IMG/VR virus record: IMGVR_UViG_3300009285_005004
Location: 1 to 29,954 of that record
Length of the DNA stretch: 29,954 nt
Direction: 5' to 3' (one strand)
Source: a virus
Under the pieces are notes generated by a model that was not told where the DNA came from, made no database searches, and saw only the letters and a program-made list of their open reading frames with translations. The position numbers and the translations under genes were made by a program. Below are positions 29,336 through 29,954 of the stretch, piece after piece. The first letter of the stretch is position 1; each line of letters begins with the position of its first letter.

Positions 29336-29954
29336 CTATGCCGCCGCGGCTAAACCATGTGTTTGTAAAATTGATTGTATTGCTGCAATAATACCATCGG
29401 TTGTTGCATCTCCAGAGTTGGAAGTGTCATCTATTCTAGCATCAATCACTCGATTCGAGATTACCTGGACTCCATCTACTTCATATTTTGCTGTTGTGTC
29501 TATTGTTCCGTCATCATCCACACTCGCCAAGACACTCGCACTTGAATTTTGCCACTCCTGTAAATTACTCGCCTGTCCCGCAATTCCCTTTACGATCAAA
29601 GGCACTCCGTCTGTAGCTTGAGAGTGGATAGTTATTCCCGCTCCTGTGCCTGTGAATAGTCCGTAGATTAAAGGAGTGGTAGTATTGGAATTGGCAATAT
29701 ATAGCTTGTTGCTTCCTGTCTCAGAATATCCAGCTTGATACCCTAGCATCACATTGCCACTATCGTCAGTTCCAAGACTGTATCCTGATTTATAGCCGAT
29801 AATAGTGTTACTATTTGCTCCGGTGAATGCTACTCCTGCGCCATAACCTAAAGAACGATTACCAATGGCGACATTAAAACTTCCTGTTTGAGAGTAAGCA
29901 CCCGCGCCTTCTCCCAAAAAGTAATTGTAGTCTCCAGTGGTGTTGGAGAGGCCA
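29336..29954 (-). CDS. Tail fibre/adhesin with beta-roll repeats, N-terminus outside the window
   Basis: The frame is open to the window end, so only the C-terminal 205 residues or so are seen. The visible N-terminal part has repeats NTTGDYNYFLGEGAG, GSFNVAIGNRSLGYGAG, NSNTIIGYKSGYS, DSGNVMLGYQAGYS, spaced about 20-25 residues, the left-handed beta-roll type found in YadA-like heads and phage fibres. The pattern ends with SNKLYIANSN, after which a Val/Asp-rich stalk and a helical end (TTDGIIAAIQSILQTHGLAA) follow. It is likely a host-recognition fibre. No chaperone-type S74 peptidase is visible at its end. Confidence 0.8.
   Translation of the reverse strand, partial: GLSNTTGDYNYFLGEGAGAYSQTGSFNVAIGNRSLGYGAGVAFTGANSNTIIGYKSGYSLGTDDSGNVMLGYQAGYSETGSNKLYIANSNTTTPLIYGLFTGTGAGITIHSQATDGVPLIVKGIAGQASNLQEWQNSSASVLASVDDDGTIDTTAKYEVDGVQVISNRVIDARIDDTSNSGDATTDGIIAAIQSILQTHGLAAAA

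Noticed and set aside
1-29954. Genome-wide recoding of TAG (code 15 type)
   Set aside because: Several genes end at TAG in proper places (1126, 7831, 9926, 23851, 24754, 29054, 29336), one directly before a ribosome binding site, and no long gene contains internal TAG. Only the frame at 11158-11385 is interrupted.
1-29954. tRNA genes, rRNA, CRISPR arrays, transposases or integrase
   Set aside because: No cloverleaf-like sequence, no regularly spaced repeats and no transposase or recombinase motifs were found by eye; structure-based scanning was not possible.

Overview
The window is part of a double-stranded DNA bacteriophage genome, or an integrated or metagenomic copy of one. It is AT-rich, densely packed and uses the standard genetic code: TAA, TGA and TAG all end genes, often overlapping the next start as ATGA. 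The late genes resemble a short-tailed (T7/podovirus-like) phage: two tail-tube/adaptor-like proteins, fibre proteins, internal virion proteins including a 2066-residue one, and a lysis cassette. The CHAP and lytic-transglycosylase proteins point to a bacterial host with peptidoglycan. The host cannot be named from sequence alone.

Layout. (1) Bases 1-7833, plus strand: an apparently complete ubiquitin-like conjugation cassette. In order: a TROVE/VWA (Ro60-like) protein, an unknown protein, a JAMM peptidase, a small zinc ribbon, two ThiF/E1-like enzymes, a 76-residue beta-grasp (ubiquitin-like) protein, an E2-like protein with a Cys in an HPC-x6-CWGN motif, and a second JAMM peptidase. A strong sigma70-type promoter precedes the zinc ribbon. 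(2) Bases 7835-9886, plus strand: a second promoter, then a SWIM zinc finger protein, an HNH endonuclease, a MerR-like DNA-binding protein, a small zinc protein, SSB, and a separately promoted HNH endonuclease. (3) Bases 9926-29954, minus strand, read from right to left: tail fibre, small proteins, a promoter-plus-terminator leader, two paralogous structural proteins, adaptor, tail tube, glycine-rich fibre, internal virion proteins, C39 peptidase, transglycosylase, CHAP endolysin, a tiny basic peptide, a holin-like protein, a gene interrupted by two amber codons, and a metallophosphoesterase.

Six free-standing homing-type endonucleases of at least four kinds (GIY-YIG, three or four HNH types, Vsr/EDxHD-like) sit in gene junctions. 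Several genes lack a conventional start. Three appear to begin at ATT, ATA and ACG, each one base from ATG and each at normal spacing behind a strong Shine-Dalgarno sequence. This explains why two of them (the N-terminal half of the first E1-like enzyme and the MerR-like protein) are easily missed by gene finders.

The most interesting content is the phage-encoded E1/E1/UBL/E2/JAMM/JAMM set, in which the UBL ends Gly-Asn rather than Gly-Gly. By domain logic the E1-like pair would adenylate the UBL, the E2-like protein would accept or transfer it, and the JAMM peptidases would trim or remove it. The target is unknown. All functional assignments rest on motifs read by eye.
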